A program made the position numbers and the translations under genes. Below are positions 42,930 through 50,975 of a stretch of 64,000 nucleotides of DNA, in pieces. Position 1 is the stretch's first letter, and each line of letters begins with the position of its first letter. The stretch spans positions 186,001 to 250,000 of the forward strand of contig NZ_JAFJZZ010000002.1 in NCBI RefSeq assembly GCF_017255415.1, given 5' to 3'. Under the pieces are notes generated by a model that saw nothing but the letters and a program-made list of their open reading frames with translations, did no database searches and had not been told where the DNA came from. This DNA comes from Clostridium aminobutyricum (GTDB taxonomy: Bacteria; Bacillota; Clostridia; Peptostreptococcales; Anaerovoracaceae).

Positions 42930-44471
42930 CTACATATTTGCAAGCTGAAGCTTTAACTGTGGAACAATTTCATTTACAACCTGACTGGCTGTTACACCTT
43001 TTGCAGTAATATAAACATTGCCAAAGCTGACACCATTACCGCTAAGAAGCCTATCACTTTTATCAGCAGGTATTATCTTAGAACCATTCGGTAAGTCAAC
43101 GATTTCTCCACCACGCTCATTGATGTACGTCAAGCCACCTTTCCAGTAGGATGTGCCAAGTGCCTTATTACCAATGCTCGCTTTCCCTGGCGTTCCATCT
43201 GACTTGCTCTTTTGAACTAAATCGATTATTCCTTTAATAGGGTGTTTAAAAAACTCTGTTATTTTTCCCCATGCTTTTTTCACTGCTTCTATTAGATTGT
43301 CCCAATATAAAATTAATCCTGCTATAGCTGCAACCACTAAGGCGATTACTCCTACAATAATAAATAACGGTGACATCGCCAATACTGCATTAAATATTCC
43401 TAATACCGTCGTTAATGTAACAAATACTGCCGCAAATATGCCTATAATGGTAGCCACCTTTTTATTTTTCTTAATGATATCAAAGAATCCACTTAGAAAC
43501 GAAAATATCGGTTCACCTATCTTGATGAATGTTTTTACAATTGATTGAATAACCGATTTTATAACTGGTTGATTTTTTGTAAACCACTTTGCGAACTTGG
43601 CTAAATAAGGTAAAAGTATTTTTCCAATGGATTCCTTTAAATCTAAAAATTGATCCTTTGCTTGTTTAATTGCCCCTGCATCTGTTTTAGCCATCTGCTT
43701 ATTAGCATTACCTACATTTTTACTTATAACTTTTGCTAGTACTGACGCCTTCTCTTCTGCAGTGCCATATTTTATCGCATTCTCCTCTGCTTGGGTGAAT
43801 GCGATTCCAGCTTCTTGCAATTTATCAGTCTGTCCATTTAGTCCTGTTCCCATTAAATCCGCAATCTTTGTTGCGTCCTCGGTTGTACTTCCTAGCCCTT
43901 TTTGTTTCGCAATAAGATTATTCATTGCAGGTAATAAAGTCTTAATACTGTTTGTATTCTTAGCATAAGTAGCAAGTTGCTCAACCCCCGCCATTTGTAC
44001 TGCATCACTGACAACGCCCTCTGCTCGCTGTGCCGATATCATTTTTAATATAGAATTTGAAGCCTGATCAGAGGCTTTGGCTTTTAAATTTAAGGCTGAT
44101 TTAAACTTTAACTCATTAGCCACCTGAGCTTGTGCCGCACCAATGCTTTCTTTAACAAATCCAGCTATCTTGCTTGCTGCGCCACTAATATCAATGGGTT
44201 TTTCCTTAAATGTATTTTTGAAATATTTACCGAATTTTTGAATATTTTGTCCTGTGGATTTAAGTTTATTTTCTAATTTATTTAGTATTTTACCTGCGAG
44301 ATTTTCAATAGGAGCAATTGCAAGCTTTGCACTTATTTTTAATAAATTAAAGGCAAAATCTGCAGATTTTCCTAAAGCTTTTATTTTTGAAATTGTAACA
44401 TCTAAGTTTTTTATAAACTCTTTCAAATTGCTATCATCTAATGTCGGTAATGTATACCCTGTTTCACTCAT
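42930..44471 (-). CDS. tail tape measure protein (tail set 2)
   Basis: A 513-residue protein. The N-terminal half is helical with DQASNSILKMISAQRAEGV and KGLGSTTEDATKIADLMGTG, a tape-measure pattern. Strong hydrophobic segments lie at about 345-410. The C-terminus has the GTSYWKGGLTYINERGGEIV text often seen at tape-measure ends. Shorter than the set 1 tape measure by about 70 residues, so the two tails should differ in length. AAAGGAGGGGG precedes the ATG. Confidence 0.88.
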   Translation of the reverse strand: MSETGYTLPTLDDSNLKEFIKNLDVTISKIKALGKSADFAFNLLKISAKLAIAPIENLAGKILNKLENKLKSTGQNIQKFGKYFKNTFKEKPIDISGAASKIAGFVKESIGAAQAQVANELKFKSALNLKAKASDQASNSILKMISAQRAEGVVSDAVQMAGVEQLATYAKNTNSIKTLLPAMNNLIAKQKGLGSTTEDATKIADLMGTGLNGQTDKLQEAGIAFTQAEENAIKYGTAEEKASVLAKVISKNVGNANKQMAKTDAGAIKQAKDQFLDLKESIGKILLPYLAKFAKWFTKNQPVIKSVIQSIVKTFIKIGEPIFSFLSGFFDIIKKNKKVATIIGIFAAVFVTLTTVLGIFNAVLAMSPLFIIVGVIALVVAAIAGLILYWDNLIEAVKKAWGKITEFFKHPIKGIIDLVQKSKSDGTPGKASIGNKALGTSYWKGGLTYINERGGEIVDLPNGSKIIPADKSDRLLSGNGVSFGNVYITAKGVTASQVVNEIVPQLKLQLANM

Positions 44472-44486
44472 TTTCCCCCTCCTTTC

Positions 44487-44660
44487 CTATTTCCCAAATA
44501 AAGCCTGATATTTCTGGCTTTCTTCCATCCAGTATTTTTCTTTTGCAACCCCGTACATGATTTTTTCATATTGATTTGCATTGATTAAATCATCCAGTGG
44601 GATGCCTCTTGCCAGGAAGAAGGTTACTATTTCATATAAGTAATCATCTTCCTTTATGAG
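44487..44660 (-). CDS. -1 frame extension of the set 2 tail chaperone
   Basis: This frame follows the slippery heptamer A-AAA-AAC (44660-44666) three codons before the chaperone stop. After a -1 shift it adds 57 residues, LIKEDDYLYEIVTFFLARGI to YQALFGK, with the helical, tape-measure-binding look of GT-type extensions (FFLARGIPLDDLINANQYEK). It has no usable start of its own. It ends 16 bases before the tape measure gene. Confidence 0.75.
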   Translation of the reverse strand, partial: LIKEDDYLYEIVTFFLARGIPLDDLINANQYEKIMYGVAKEKYWMEESQKYQALFGK

Positions 44661-45034
44661 TTTTTTACTTCTTCACCTAAACTCCCTATACCGGAGAACT
44701 CAAACAATTCTTCACCGATGGCCAAAATATCGGAGAGTTCAAATATGGCATTGACCACATCGTACGGATCTACAATTCCGAGCTCTTTGTGAAGCTCCTG
44801 GTCCTGTAATGGTTCACAGGTTTTGTAAATCAAATTTTTATAGGCCGTTGTAATCTTTCTTGTATCCGGGTCTGTGCCAATATCATCTAAGACGCTTAGA
44901 ATGGTCTCATCGCTAGGTTTCTTAAAAATTAATGATTTCCCTAAAGACTTTACTTCAATTTCCTTAAACTTGTGTAGCTCTTCTTCTTTCTGTCGCTTCT
45001 TCGCGATTAAATCTTTAAATGTCGCTTTTTTCAT
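44654..45034 (-). CDS. tail assembly chaperone, XkdN-like (tail set 2)
   Basis: A 126-residue short form: KATFKDLIAKKRQKEEELHKFKEIEVKSLGKSLIFKKPS, then a helical domain ending GSLGEEVKNS. The heptamer AAAAAAC near its end allows a longer fusion of about 180 residues. It lies between the tube and tape measure genes. TTGGAGGG precedes the ATG. Confidence 0.85.
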   Translation of the reverse strand: MKKATFKDLIAKKRQKEEELHKFKEIEVKSLGKSLIFKKPSDETILSVLDDIGTDPDTRKITTAYKNLIYKTCEPLQDQELHKELGIVDPYDVVNAIFELSDILAIGEELFEFSGIGSLGEEVKNS

Positions 45035-45110
45035 CGTTACCCTCCAAGGAATAAGGCTCTAACGGAATTCCTACCGGCCATTAGAGCCTTTACAAAATAT
45101 AGGCGGAAGT

Positions 45111-45533
45111 CTAGATTGTTTCTAAGACTTCATAATCACTAAACTTAAATGGTACTTCTTCTGCCACAACAGCCTTGCCTTCAAATTTTGCAAGCATAAA
45201 TTCAGTAATCACAACATTACTGATGGATGCTCTCTCAGATTTACCAGTAGTCTTATCCTCCAACTGAGTGATAATCTTAATCTCCGGCATGTTTCCTTTC
45301 TTAAAGGCTTCCTTCATTAAAGCAAGCACTGTACTATCTACTTTATTCATAGTTAAGGTACCTTCACCTGCCCATCCGGTGAAAACATGATGAGTTGCAT
45401 AATCTCCGACGCAGTTCACCTCTTCAAAATTTCCGGTGATCTTTGCTTCAATGCTCTTCACCTGAGCTAATAGTTTACCGTTTAACCATACGTTTCCGTT
45501 ACTTCCACTTAAAATTCTATTCTGATTAACCAT
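45111..45533 (-). CDS. tail tube protein, diffocin-like (tail set 2)
   Basis: A 140-residue tube protein (phage tail tube type 2): ILSGSNGNVWLNGKLLAQVKS, ITGNFEEVNCVGDYATHHVFTGWAGEGTLTMNKV, with a C-terminal PFKFSDYEVLETI. These blocks are typical of the tube proteins of clostridial contractile tailocins. GGAGGAACG precedes the ATG. It differs clearly from the set 1 tube. Confidence 0.9.
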   Translation of the reverse strand: MVNQNRILSGSNGNVWLNGKLLAQVKSIEAKITGNFEEVNCVGDYATHHVFTGWAGEGTLTMNKVDSTVLALMKEAFKKGNMPEIKIITQLEDKTTGKSERASISNVVITEFMLAKFEGKAVVAEEVPFKFSDYEVLETI

Positions 45534-45544
45534 GTTCGTTCCTC

Positions 45545-46633
45545 CTATGCTAAGCTGATCTCAAACGCAAGATTTTCCATTGCGCCAAGAATCTTAATAT
45601 CCCCACCTAAGAAAACGGTTCTCTTAAATGCGTTGTTCTTTACCTGCTGATCGGTCCATGTTTCTGCTTCTATTTTTCCGACTCCAATCCAAGCCAGTCT
45701 CTGGGCTTCTACATCTACATCCGCCTTATTCTCATAGCTGCTGTCTAAAATATTATCGTCTGCAAGCTTCTTAAAATAGGAATTGATGGCGCTGATTAAC
45801 AGAATCTGATTGTTGTAGTTGTTTTTATAACCGCCAAGGTATTCAATCTTAAATACGCTGGTAATATCGTCCTGAATCAAATCCATTGCTTCCACAATAT
45901 CGATGTACTTCATATCCTCTGTTGCAGTACTTCCGTCTGTCGTTGTCATAGAGTTGATACCAAGGGCCACCTTAACTGTATCAATATCATTGATCAAAAC
46001 AAACTTTCCGGCTGCAACGGCAGCCTCATTGTCCGCTACCTCCGTTACTTTTGTTAAGTTAGAGCAAGCAAAATAAGTGCAGCCTTTCTTCACGTTGCAG
46101 CTTGCTAAGATACCAATCAGAGACGGACAATATTTTTCACCCGTAACCTCTCCTCTGGCATCTGCAAAAGTCACCTTATCATTGTAGAAGTTGACTACGT
46201 GCTTGCAGTCTGCTGCTACAGCCTTATAAACAACGGCCTTATAGGTTTTTCTTTCTAATTCCTTGGACTTGATCCAGCTTGATAAAGTGGACCAATCTTC
46301 TGTTACGCCGTCTGCAATTGTAATCCAACCGGACTTCACATTTCCTTCCACTGTGTTCAAGGCATCGGCAATGCTGCCACCGGTCTTATCTACTCGAACA
46401 ACAGATACCTTATTTAATGCAAATTTAAAAATATCCTTGATATACTGAAGATTCGCTGCTGTATACAGTGCGCTGTCCTTTTCTGTTGCTGTGATGGAGC
46501 TATACTCTTTATAATTGAATGTTTTGTCTGTGTCATCTTTCACAATTAAAATGGCAACTCCTCTTTCGCTTCGTTCAATCAAAGAAGTAGCGAGCTGCTT
46601 AAAAGTCACTTCAATGTTTGGTAATTTAATCAT
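45545..46633 (-). CDS. contractile tail sheath protein, diffocin-like (tail set 2)
   Basis: A 362-residue sheath starting IKLPNIEVTFKQLATSLIERSERGVAILIVKDD. From memory this N-terminus resembles the C. difficile diffocin sheath. The C-terminal part has SVFKIEYLGGYKNNYNNQ, LISAINSYFKKLADDNIL and KIEAETWTDQQVKNNAFKRTVFLGG, normal for sheath subunits. AAGGAGAG precedes the ATG. Along with the tube, it shows that set 2 is also an R-type, contractile tail. Confidence 0.92.
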   Translation of the reverse strand: MIKLPNIEVTFKQLATSLIERSERGVAILIVKDDTDKTFNYKEYSSITATEKDSALYTAANLQYIKDIFKFALNKVSVVRVDKTGGSIADALNTVEGNVKSGWITIADGVTEDWSTLSSWIKSKELERKTYKAVVYKAVAADCKHVVNFYNDKVTFADARGEVTGEKYCPSLIGILASCNVKKGCTYFACSNLTKVTEVADNEAAVAAGKFVLINDIDTVKVALGINSMTTTDGSTATEDMKYIDIVEAMDLIQDDITSVFKIEYLGGYKNNYNNQILLISAINSYFKKLADDNILDSSYENKADVDVEAQRLAWIGVGKIEAETWTDQQVKNNAFKRTVFLGGDIKILGAMENLAFEISLA

Positions 46634-46634
46634 A

Positions 46635-47078
46635 TTATCTCTCCTTGTATTCTAGATTTTCCATCCATTCACTTGGGTCGGTGTCTGGTAATAGCTCAAC
46701 GATATACAAATCCAGACTCAATTTTAATGTTCCATCAACCACTTCCGAATTCAGGCTTGTAATGGGAATGTATACCTCTCCCACAACAATTCCATCCAAC
46801 AAACTGCTTTCCAGTATTGCTTGCATCTCACTAAAATCCGCTTTGTATTGAAACATATTTGCGGCAAAAAAATAAACTCTAGCAGTTAGAGTTTTATCAA
46901 TGGAATTTGAGTTTAATTTTGTAGTCTTTGCGCTTTCTATAGCCACTTTGATACTCGGCCGTATGACGGTATCCGAATCGTATTCGAGCTGCAGCGGCAC
47001 ATTTTCCAGTGCGGTTCCCTGCAATGCAGCTCTGATCTTATCACTAATGGCTACATCAATTTCTAATAATGTTAGCAT
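46635..47078 (-). CDS. tail terminator-like protein (first structural gene of tail set 2)
   Basis: A 147-residue protein, MLTLLEIDVAISDKIRAALQ at the start, with a late beta strand (GTLKLSLDLYIVELL). Size and position before the sheath match tail-completion proteins. It ends 1 base before the sheath gene. GAAGGGGAG precedes the ATG. The 149 bases before it (47079-47227) contain no convincing gene. Confidence 0.75.
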   Translation of the reverse strand: MLTLLEIDVAISDKIRAALQGTALENVPLQLEYDSDTVIRPSIKVAIESAKTTKLNSNSIDKTLTARVYFFAANMFQYKADFSEMQAILESSLLDGIVVGEVYIPITSLNSEVVDGTLKLSLDLYIVELLPDTDPSEWMENLEYKER

Positions 47079-47227
47079 GAATCTCCCCTTCTTCTGATGC
47101 GGCGACTAACCATATTAGGTAATAAAAGATTAAAACAAGAAATCATTCCCGCATCCACAATCATTTCTCGTTTTAAAAATTTAAGGTTCTGTCATACCAT
47201 AACACCCCCCTTGTGAATCTTCTACAC

Positions 47228-47653
47228 TTACGATATTATCACACTGCTTTCGGCATTTTCGGCGGCTTTTAAAAAAGTATTGTGTTTTCTTCTGGGATAG
47301 CTTTCATCACTTTCTCCAATAGCAAAAGCGATTTGCTGCCACGTCAGCCCATTGATATACCGGAGGGAAAAAATTTGCCGCAACTGACTGTCGTCAATGG
47401 TATTGATGAATTGATTTAACCGTTTGATCTCCTGCCAGCACTTTTGAAGACTGATGGCAATAAGGGTATCCAAATCTGCCAGGTCCGATGCATAGTTTCC
47501 TATCTTATCGGATATGCCTGTCCCAAAAGGCAAGCCCGTAATTCGAGTTGTTGTTCCCTCTGCTATCGTCTTTAACTCCCGTTGTCTTATTTTCAATTGC
47601 TCTATTTCTCTGTTCAGATAATATAGTTGGCTTAGTTCATTCTTTGTCATCAT
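47228..47653 (-). CDS. sigma-70 region-4-like phage activator (ArpU/DUF1492 type)
   Basis: A 141-residue protein. The N-terminal 60 residues form a helical coiled part (QLYYLNREIEQLKIRQRELK). The C-terminus holds a sigma-region-4-like helix-turn-helix: SQLRQIFSLRYINGLTWQQI followed by AFAIGESDESYPRRKHNTFLK. Such proteins switch on late operons in Firmicutes phages and in PBSX-like elements. It overlaps the Cro-like gene by 4 bases and should drive transcription of the structural genes. Confidence 0.82.
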   Translation of the reverse strand: MMTKNELSQLYYLNREIEQLKIRQRELKTIAEGTTTRITGLPFGTGISDKIGNYASDLADLDTLIAISLQKCWQEIKRLNQFINTIDDSQLRQIFSLRYINGLTWQQIAFAIGESDESYPRRKHNTFLKAAENAESSVIIS

Positions 47654-47901
47654 TGATTCAACCCCTTTTGATTCTCGCGTAAATGCGAGTTTTCAGAGAA
47701 AAAAATTTTGCCAACCTCCGATTGATCTAGCTGCAATACTTCAATAATCGTATAGACCTCCCGCACCATGAAAGTGTCTCCATTCGCTTTCAGTTTGCGG
47801 TAAAGAGTGCTTTGATCCATTCCAATTTCTTTGGCAAATGAGTCATTCGTATAGTTACTTTGTACGATTTTTTCCTTCAACTTCTTTACATCAACGATCA
47901 T
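47650..47901 (-). CDS. Cro-like helix-turn-helix protein
   Basis: An 83-residue DNA-binding protein with one HTH (NDSFAKEIGMDQSTLYRKLK) and a short helical tail. The ATG at 47901 lies behind GGAGGGGGTAAG. It is the first gene on the leftward transcript and sits across the operator array from the XRE repressor, the Cro position of a lysogeny switch. A further operator-like site (47674-47690) lies inside its 3' end. Confidence 0.85.
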   Translation of the reverse strand: MIVDVKKLKEKIVQSNYTNDSFAKEIGMDQSTLYRKLKANGDTFMVREVYTIIEVLQLDQSEVGKIFFSENSHLRENQKGLNQ

Positions 47902-47915
47902 CACCTTACCCCCTC

Positions 47916-48024
47916 CTCGCGTTTTTGATAGTTTTCTTAAATCTTACTCGCATATCCGCATTTCGTCAATACTTTTTTCGCGTAATCGTAAGTTTATTGT
48001 TTTTTCTATTGCAAATATGCAAGT
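47916..48024. promoter_or_regulatory. four-operator divergent control region of the tail island
   Basis: Four 17-base quasi-palindromes are seen at 47916-47932, 47946-47962, 47977-47993 and 48008-48024, centred 30, 31 and 31 bases apart. Written in one orientation they read ACTATCAAAAACGCGAG, ACTCGCATATCCGCATT, ACTTACGATTACGCGAA and ACTTGCATATTTGCAAT. The leftward promoter has -35 TTGACG (47964-47969) and -10 TAAGAT (47941-47946) with a 17-base spacer, and site 2 fills that spacer. Site 4 covers a possible -35 (TTGCAA, 48009-48014) of the rightward promoter with -10 TAATTT. A repressor bound here would shut the tail operon. Confidence 0.8.
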
Positions 48025-48065
48025 ATTGTGTTAATTTTACTTTAATAAAAGAAAGGGGCGTTTAA

Positions 48066-48479
48066 ATGCAAATTAGCGAAAGAATTAAAAATAGAAGAAA
48101 AGAACTGGGACTTTCTGCAGAAGCTGTAGCAGAACGAATAGGCGTTTCCCCCGCCACGATATATCGATATGAATCTGCTGATATCATGAATATGGGGATT
48201 GATAAATTAATTCCTCTGGCAGAAGCCCTCCATACTACACCGATCTACCTTATGTTGGGAGAAGAGGTACCTTTACAGCAAAGGGAACCTTCCGGGACGG
48301 TTGAAATATCTGAAACGGAAAAACAGCTCAATGAGCTCTTTCATGGATGTACAACAGACGAGCAAGAAAAAATTATACAATATGCAAAAGGGCTCATCGA
48401 ATATAGAAAATTAAAAGAATTTTTAGACGGGGCCGAACAGGAAGCCCAAACACCCACAGATAAGGCTTCAATAAGTTAA
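48066..48479 (+). CDS. XRE-family repressor of the tail island
   Basis: A 137-residue repressor with an N-terminal HTH (residues 4-60, RIKNRRKELGLSAEAVAERI and GVSPATIYRYES). The C-terminal helical part (TEKQLNELFHGCTTDEQEKI) lacks the Ser/Lys peptidase domain of LexA/CI-type repressors. So it is not self-cleaving and induction needs another signal or antirepressor. AAAGGGG precedes its ATG. It is transcribed divergently from the tail genes. Confidence 0.9.
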   Translation: MQISERIKNRRKELGLSAEAVAERIGVSPATIYRYESADIMNMGIDKLIPLAEALHTTPIYLMLGEEVPLQQREPSGTVEISETEKQLNELFHGCTTDEQEKIIQYAKGLIEYRKLKEFLDGAEQEAQTPTDKASIS

Positions 48480-48598
48480 AGAACTAGTTGGATTACTCTA
48501 CCGCTACCTTTGAAAGTAATATTGTAAATTATTGTATCTGTTTTTATGTAATATAGTGCATAATATCGGTCGTTTAATACTTCATATTTTTTCTTCAT
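48476..48598 (-). CDS. possible 40-residue protein
   Basis: A short frame starting MKKKYEVLNDRYYALYYIKT and ending in GSGRVIQLVL, rich in Tyr and Lys, with AAGGGGG 9 bases before the ATG. It ends 4 bases inside the convergent repressor gene, at the right border of the tail island. No family recognised. The good ribosome binding site is the main support. Confidence 0.4.
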   Translation of the reverse strand: MKKKYEVLNDRYYALYYIKTDTIIYNITFKGSGRVIQLVL

Positions 48599-48741
48599 GG
48601 TAATAGTTCCCCCTTCTTATCACATGTGGGTGCACTACCATTTTATATTATAATTAGATAAATTTTCCTTATATGCGCATACAGATTTATCCATTCTGAA
48701 AAATAATTTACTATTTGTCTTGCTCTAAGCTTATAGAAGCT

Positions 48742-49722
48742 CTATTTTTCATAGGTTATTGCCACAACCTGAATAGTATCATACCATTTGACTTGCCCGT
48801 TTAAGCTTTCCATGATCGGTCGAATCGGCAGGAAGGTACGGTCATTATAAATAACCGGGGCCACATCCATCTCGATAGGCATTCCGTCTACCAGCATGGT
48901 TGAGCTGTCTATCGTAAGCGAAATCGTTTTCTCTTTATAGGTTATCGTAGCCGTGCGAATTGCATCATTCCATACAACCTGTCCTCCCATAGCCTCAATA
49001 ATAGAGCGAACCGGCAATACCGTTCTTCCATTTAAAATGATCGGGGTTGTTCCCGCAGAATCAATGTTTTGATATTGTCCGTTGTTTGTCATCACCGGAT
49101 TATTTATTTGAACCGCGATGGAACCATACAAAGGCGCCGTCCTGTCTATCTCCCCTCGATTCGGATTTTCATCACTTGTTCCGAAGGCATTATATACATC
49201 ATCGTTGATTTGATAAAGCCAGTACGTCTGCGTACCATCGCCCCATTCCTTCACACCTTCCCAAGTATAGGTGCAGGCTCGCTCCTTCTTATTGTACAGC
49301 CAGTCGTACCCGGATACGCTGTTTTCATCAAAAGCGGTAATCACCATCGAATGTTTTCCGTCTACGCGCAATATGTCTCCCGGTCTTGCGAATTCATTGA
49401 TGTATTCTCCCAATTCCTCATAATCACTGCTTTTTTCGGTAGTCGTGCATTTGCTGCTATAAATATCGTATCCAAAGACGTTCTTCCAAACATAGTTTAC
49501 AAAGGCATGGCATTGAACAGCCCTGCCGTTTTCATAATTGTTCAACGTGTCTGTTCCTAAATACGGTTCAACGTATTCATCGATTTTTTCAGTAATATTT
49601 TCCGCAGCTATTTCATTATATGTAGTTTGAGCATAGGTCTCAAGTATCCCGCCGAATGGCATAGTCCATGTAATAATAGTAAGTGTGATTCCCGCTAGAA
49701 ATCCTGCCGCTATTCTCTTCAT
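48742..49722 (-). CDS. secreted protein with a CHAP/NlpC-like domain and copper-amine-oxidase-N domain
   Basis: A 326-residue protein with an N-terminal signal peptide (basic MKR, hydrophobic 5-25, cleavage near TYAQ). The domain at about 45-180 has a possible Cys/His pair, AVQCHAFVNYVWKNVFG and RVDGKHSMVITAF, the pattern of CHAP/NlpC-type cysteine amidohydrolases or related folds. The C-terminal 110 residues are a copper-amine-oxidase N-terminal-like domain with two repeats (LNGRTVLPVRSIIEAMGGQV, YNDRTFLPIRPIMESLNGQV), common in clostridial wall proteins. The 297-base gap to the sirtuin gene holds that gene's terminator. Confidence 0.75.
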   Translation of the reverse strand: MKRIAAGFLAGITLTIITWTMPFGGILETYAQTTYNEIAAENITEKIDEYVEPYLGTDTLNNYENGRAVQCHAFVNYVWKNVFGYDIYSSKCTTTEKSSDYEELGEYINEFARPGDILRVDGKHSMVITAFDENSVSGYDWLYNKKERACTYTWEGVKEWGDGTQTYWLYQINDDVYNAFGTSDENPNRGEIDRTAPLYGSIAVQINNPVMTNNGQYQNIDSAGTTPIILNGRTVLPVRSIIEAMGGQVVWNDAIRTATITYKEKTISLTIDSSTMLVDGMPIEMDVAPVIYNDRTFLPIRPIMESLNGQVKWYDTIQVVAITYEK

Positions 49723-49956
49723 TTGTATACTCCTACCTTAATCAGATGATGTGATTATTCTATCTTTTATGACAGTTTCATGCCATTTTTTTCATTTTTC
49801 CCTATTTATCATAGCATACTTATCCCAAATGATACCATCAAAAAATTAAAAAACCAGGTCATTTATTTACATCTAAATTCATGAGACGAAAAATGTGACT
49901 TCACCACTCTGCGCTTTTTTTTATTATTTAACAGGAAACCGGGCCATATTTCCCAT

Positions 49957-49984
49957 TAAAAAAGAGGCTCTTTATCGAACCTCT
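49957..49984 (-). terminator. terminator of the sirtuin gene
   Basis: On the minus strand AGAGGTTC pairs with GAGCCTCT (one wobble) around a short loop and runs into TTTTTT. It lies 36 bases after the sirtuin stop. Confidence 0.8.
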
Positions 49985-50019
49985 TATCTTCATTATCAGC
50001 CATATTACTATGGATTCTT

Positions 50020-50775
50020 TTATTCAATTTCACAAACCGCGCCCAGGACTTCGCCGATCGGGTCATTAATGACTAAATTCGCTTTCCCGTTGTATTGGGT
50101 TTTGGATTTATTGATCAGTACCAGATTCTTTCCTCTAAAATAATTCACCAGTCCTGCTGCAGGATATACCACCAGCGATGTCCCTCCTACGATCAAGGTA
50201 TCCGCCTTTGAAATCGCCTGGACCGCCTGCTGTACTACTTCATCATTCAAGGGTTCCTCATATAATACGACATCCGGTTTAACCATTCCGCCGCATTTTT
50301 TGCAAATAGGAATAAGACCCCGTATGCCATCCGTTTCCTTGCAATTCTCCGGATTCATAATATAACCCAAATCATAAAACTCCCCGCAGCGCATGCAATT
50401 ATTTCGCAGAACAGAACCATGCAGTTCATAAACCACTTTACTGCCTGCAAGCTGATGAAGTCCATCGATATTTTGAGTAACAATCGCCTTGAGTTTACCT
50501 TCCCGTTCGAGCTTTGCCAATGCCAAGTGTGCTTTATTTGGCTTTGCCTCCGGGTAAATTAAATTATTTTTGTAATAATCATAAAAAGTCTCCGTGTGAT
50601 TCTGAAAAAAGCTGTGAGAAAGCATGGTTTCCGGTGACTGCCCATATTTCTGGACAGCATGATATAGCCCGCTTTCCGAACGGAAATCGGGTATGTTGCT
50701 TTCTGTAGAAACGCCGGCTCCTCCAAAAAAAACAATATTATTACTTTCTTCAATGATTTGCTTCAGCTTATCCAT
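50020..50775 (-). CDS. cobB: NAD-dependent protein deacylase (sirtuin)
   Basis: A 251-residue Sir2-family enzyme that removes acyl groups from protein lysines using NAD. Motifs are GGAGVSTES and IPDFRSESGLY (NAD binding), TQNIDGLH, catalytic His in YELHGSVLRN, zinc Cys pairs (CMRCG and CKKCGG), and VGGTSLVVYPAAGL. Full length, with GGGGGG before the ATG. It stands as a single gene with its own terminator. Confidence 0.95.
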   Translation of the reverse strand: MDKLKQIIEESNNIVFFGGAGVSTESNIPDFRSESGLYHAVQKYGQSPETMLSHSFFQNHTETFYDYYKNNLIYPEAKPNKAHLALAKLEREGKLKAIVTQNIDGLHQLAGSKVVYELHGSVLRNNCMRCGEFYDLGYIMNPENCKETDGIRGLIPICKKCGGMVKPDVVLYEEPLNDEVVQQAVQAISKADTLIVGGTSLVVYPAAGLVNYFRGKNLVLINKSKTQYNGKANLVINDPIGEVLGAVCEIE

Positions 50776-50975
50776 CTTGATCTTACCCCCCGGTAAAATT
50801 CCAACTCTTTTGTAAGAATGCGTCTTTAAGTATACTACACAAGCTACGTCGTATGTGATTCCATGAATGCTTCTTTACGGCAATCAATCGCGTTCATTAT
50901 ACCACAAAATTTTTAAATGCAACATCCTTTCCATTGGCAAAAATGCGTAAATGTTGTCCTTTTTTACGGGATAAG

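Noticed and set aside
47072-47164. Possible 30-residue frame before the set 2 terminator-like gene
   Set aside because: The ATG lacks a good ribosome binding site, the product overlaps the next start, and no likeness to XkdX or other small tail proteins is seen.
47905-48065. LexA box at the tailocin switch
   Set aside because: No GAACN4GTTC occurs here; the repeats seen are of the ACTYGCAT type.
18793-48479. Complete prophage
   Set aside because: Tail, lysis and control genes are present, but no integrase, terminase, portal, capsid, protease or replication gene can be seen, and no matching attachment repeats were found at the two borders.
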